From the NCBI RefSeq assembly GCF_033406955.1, contig NZ_CP137734.1, positions 1,984,001 through 2,048,000 on the forward strand: a stretch of DNA of 64,000 bases, written 5' to 3'. Shown here piece by piece: positions 62,885 to 64,000 of this stretch. The stretch is from Streptomyces violaceoruber. Lineage in GTDB: Bacteria > Actinomycetota > Actinomycetes > Streptomycetales > Streptomycetaceae. The notes beneath the pieces are model-generated. The model made no database searches. It saw only the letters and a list, made by a program, of their open reading frames with translations, and had not been told where the DNA came from. The translations under genes and the position numbers were made by a program. Position 1 is the first letter of the stretch. Each line of letters begins with the position of its first letter.

Positions 62885-64000
62885 CTAGCCGGCCAGCAGC
62901 GTGACTCCGCGGTCCGCCAGTGCTCGGCTGATCGGTTCGTGGATCATGCCGCATCCGCTGTTCGGCCCCCGCTGAGGATGCCGTGGGCCGTTGAGCCGTC
63001 GTAGACGCCGCTGCCGCTGTCACCGGGAGCGTCGCATGCGGTGGACCAGGTCATGCCGGTCAGGGTGCGGCCTGGGTAGGACACCGTTGCGTTGGTCTCG
63101 GTGATCTGCCCGCAGGTGTAGCCGGTCGTGGAGCCCTGCTTGCACACGTACTGGCCGACGTAGTCGTAGTCCCAGTTGGTGATGCGGGTCGAGGGGTAGA
63201 CCCAGCCGCGCGGCTGCCAGAAGCCGGGGTCGTCGACCCTGACGATCGCGGAGTCGCCGTAGTAGCCGAAGGTGTAGTCGGCGACGTGACCGACCCCCTG
63301 GTAGCCGTAGCTGTAGGTGGGGACCTCCCAGTACGAGCTGTCCTCCGCACAGTGGCCGGCGGTCATCATGTAGTAGCTGCTGCCGCTGTACGCCATGAAG
63401 GCGCTGGAGCAGCGGACGTTCGTGCCGTAGATGGCCAGGCCCGAGCGCAGCGGGGGGTCGCACGAGTACTGGCCGCCGCAGTAGAAGGGTTCGGAGGCAT
63501 GCGCGTAGGTGCTGACCTCGAGGCCATCGCCGAGGGTCCGCTTCGCCCACTCCACGACTGCGTGCTGGGCGGGGGTGAGGGTCTTGCCCCGTGGCAGGTC
63601 CAGACGAACCTTGTTGTCCTGCACCACCACCGCGGACTGCAGGCCGTGGGCGGCGCCCTTGTTCGCTGCGGCGATACGGTGGGCCAGTCCTGCGGACATG
63701 CGGTCGAGTTGCCGCAGGCTGCGGTCGACGACGACGGTGGTCGTGTCGGGTGCCTGAGCCTGCGCGGACCGGGCCTCGACGAGGGCCGTGGCCGTCGACC
63801 GGGTGACGGCGACGGTCAGCCTGCCGCCGTGCTTCTGGTCGATCCAGGCTCCTGCGAAGCGGGAACCCAGGCGCTCACGCAGCGCTGTTGCGACGCCGGT
63901 GAGCCGCTCCTGCCGCAGTACGCGCCGCTGTGCCTCCTGGGTGGAGATGTGCTGGTCCGCTGCGAGTTGGCCGGCCGCGGCCTGTTGCGAGGCGCTGAGC
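62885..64000 (-). pseudogene. secreted S1 (chymotrypsin-fold) serine protease, 5' partial and frameshifted
   Basis: The open frame enters from beyond the window. The first ~130 residues are an inhibitory prodomain (RERLGSRFAGAWIDQKHGGR and so on). The protease domain has all three catalytic residues: His in MTAGHC, Asp in YYGDSAIV, Ser in APGDSGSG, with paired cysteines around them. In the given sequence the frame ends at 62944 in GRTADAA. If one C is added in the GGGGGCC run near 62973, it continues PNSGCGMIHEPISRALADRG and ends at 62885, the normal family ending (…SGGP…EPIS.AL…GV.L). So the gene is either recently inactivated or has a base-call error. Confidence 0.82.

Overview
The window is a 64 kb piece of a Streptomyces chromosome, very close to S. 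coelicolor/S. lividans. This is supported by the uniformly high GC, Streptomyces-style GTG/ATGA-coupled operons, a divergent abfB/xlnA xylanolytic pair (the XlnA sequence and both catalytic Glu positions match S. lividans XlnA as I remember it), a DasR-type element in front of a chitinase gene, and a cold-shock locus carrying an SCO5918-family gene.

Layout. 0.2-9.7 kb: a giant FAD/Fe-S dehydrogenase, a DUF7144 membrane protein, a ClC-type chloride channel followed by a K+ channel with a doubtful 5' end, a MerR regulator with a textbook 19-bp-spacer promoter, then a cobalamin riboswitch driving cbiMNQO (cobalt uptake). 9.7-21.8 kb: two TetR/MFS drug-export modules flank a multidomain GH18 chitinase and a two-gene TIR-TM-WD40/membrane-partner cassette that looks like a conflict or defence module.

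22.1-32.0 kb: nine genes all on the minus strand. Six of them (alpha/beta hydrolase, DUF3500, gamma-glutamyltransferase-like, DUF1275, MFS, FAD monooxygenase) overlap stop-to-start at every junction. A second short operon (RraA-like aldolase, aminotransferase) and a TetR gene sit upstream. The promoters of the two operons carry the same palindrome at exactly the same distance (27 bp) from the start codon, so they are probably one regulon: the best candidate here for an undescribed catabolic or detoxification system.

32.0-43.7 kb: a decayed cyclophilin, an MBL-fold hydrolase with a frameshifted phosphatase, an ECF sigma factor with a coupled membrane protein, a SpoIIE-type phosphatase, abfB/xlnA, a NUDIX-PPOX fusion, an SDR, a GNAT, and a decayed stretch with transposase and TusA-like remnants. 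43.7-52.3 kb: a second candidate system, with an RraA-family protein, a GntR/FCD regulator that seems to have two winged helices, a dedicated aconitase-family enzyme and an iron/polycarboxylate-type ABC importer; its two operons share a TTGTATC promoter element.

52.9-57.5 kb: an SDR, then the cold-shock block (csp, DEAD-box helicase, CBS protein, SCO5918-family protein) closed by strong terminators. 57.5-61.0 kb is mostly genetic debris (ISL3 transposase, DUF3662 and RNA-methyltransferase fragments) with a 51-codon gene and a small MerR. 61.0-64.0 kb: an anti-sigma-type ATPase, a LysR regulator and a secreted S1 protease whose 5' end lies beyond the window and whose 3' end is frameshifted.
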